A stretch of 13,258 nt of DNA. Origin: Actinomycetota bacterium (GTDB lineage Bacteria > Actinomycetota > Actinomycetes > Actinomycetales > Cellulomonadaceae). Positions 13,238 to 13,258 of the stretch are shown here, one piece after another (positions within the stretch are counted from its first letter, which is position 1; every line of letters begins with the position of its first letter). The stretch spans positions 1-13,258 of the forward strand of contig JAHIJU010000041.1 of the NCBI GenBank assembly GCA_018898235.1. The letters run 5' to 3'. The translations under genes were made by a program, and so were the position numbers. The notes under the pieces were generated by a model. That model made no database searches, had not been told where the DNA came from, and saw only the letters and a program-made list of their open reading frames with translations.

Positions 13238-13258
13238 GTGAGCACGACGACGTTCCAC
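13238..13258 (+). CDS. cimA: Probable citramalate synthase, first seven codons
   Basis: Only the start is present: a GTG with AAGGAAG 7 nt upstream, encoding MSTTTFH. Actinobacterial citramalate synthases commonly begin with a few polar residues and then TFHVYDTTLRDG or similar, so the visible TFH fits. The enzyme makes citramalate from pyruvate and acetyl-CoA, the threonine-independent entry to isoleucine. Support also comes from the position behind leuB-ilvE and from the Ile/Val leader peptide. 2-Isopropylmalate synthase (leuA) is the main alternative, but a Leu-rich leader would be expected for that gene. Confidence 0.6.

Overview
This is chromosomal DNA from a high-GC Gram-positive actinobacterium. 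It is most like Micrococcales of the Cellulomonas type. That placement rests on composition, GTG starts, leaderless-type promoters, the ilvB-ilvN-ilvC ... leuB-ilvE-cimA gene order, and a WxL-like surface protein of the actinobacterial kind. No database search was possible. There are no tRNA or rRNA genes, CRISPR arrays, insertion sequences or other signs of mobile DNA.

Left part (1-656): the 3' end of a GH13 alpha-glucosidase/oligo-1,6-glucosidase gene on the plus strand. It converges on a minus-strand cluster (5282 down to 703) and a hairpin lies between them. Read in its own direction, the cluster encodes (i) a HupE/UreJ-type membrane protein with a secreted N-terminal domain, (ii) a secreted purple acid phosphatase whose C-terminus is a WxL-like domain, and (iii) a DUF916-type WxL-interacting membrane protein. 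Upstream of (i), and more weakly upstream of (ii), there are 11-nt direct repeats resembling the PhoP (PHO) boxes of Streptomyces. Together these suggest a phosphate-starvation-induced module that displays a phosphatase on the cell wall, possibly with a metal permease. This is the least conventional content of the window.

Middle (5422-6535): a short lipoprotein related to BMP-family binding proteins, then a long regulatory region. The regulatory region holds an inverted repeat, a promoter, a 13-residue leader peptide rich in Leu/Val/Ile codons and an intrinsic terminator, which together form a transcription attenuator for ilvB.

Right part (6536-13258): branched-chain amino acid biosynthesis on the plus strand. 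ilvB and ilvN (acetohydroxyacid synthase) and ilvC (ketol-acid reductoisomerase) form a tight operon. After a terminator-like zone come an ASCH-domain gene, then leuB (3-isopropylmalate dehydrogenase) and ilvE (branched-chain aminotransferase). A second, independent attenuator with an Ile-Ile-Ile-Val leader peptide precedes the first seven codons of a gene that is probably cimA (citramalate synthase). The two leaders fit control by branched-chain amino-acid supply: Leu/Val/Ile for the shared ilvBNC enzymes, and Ile/Val for the isoleucine-specific entry step.
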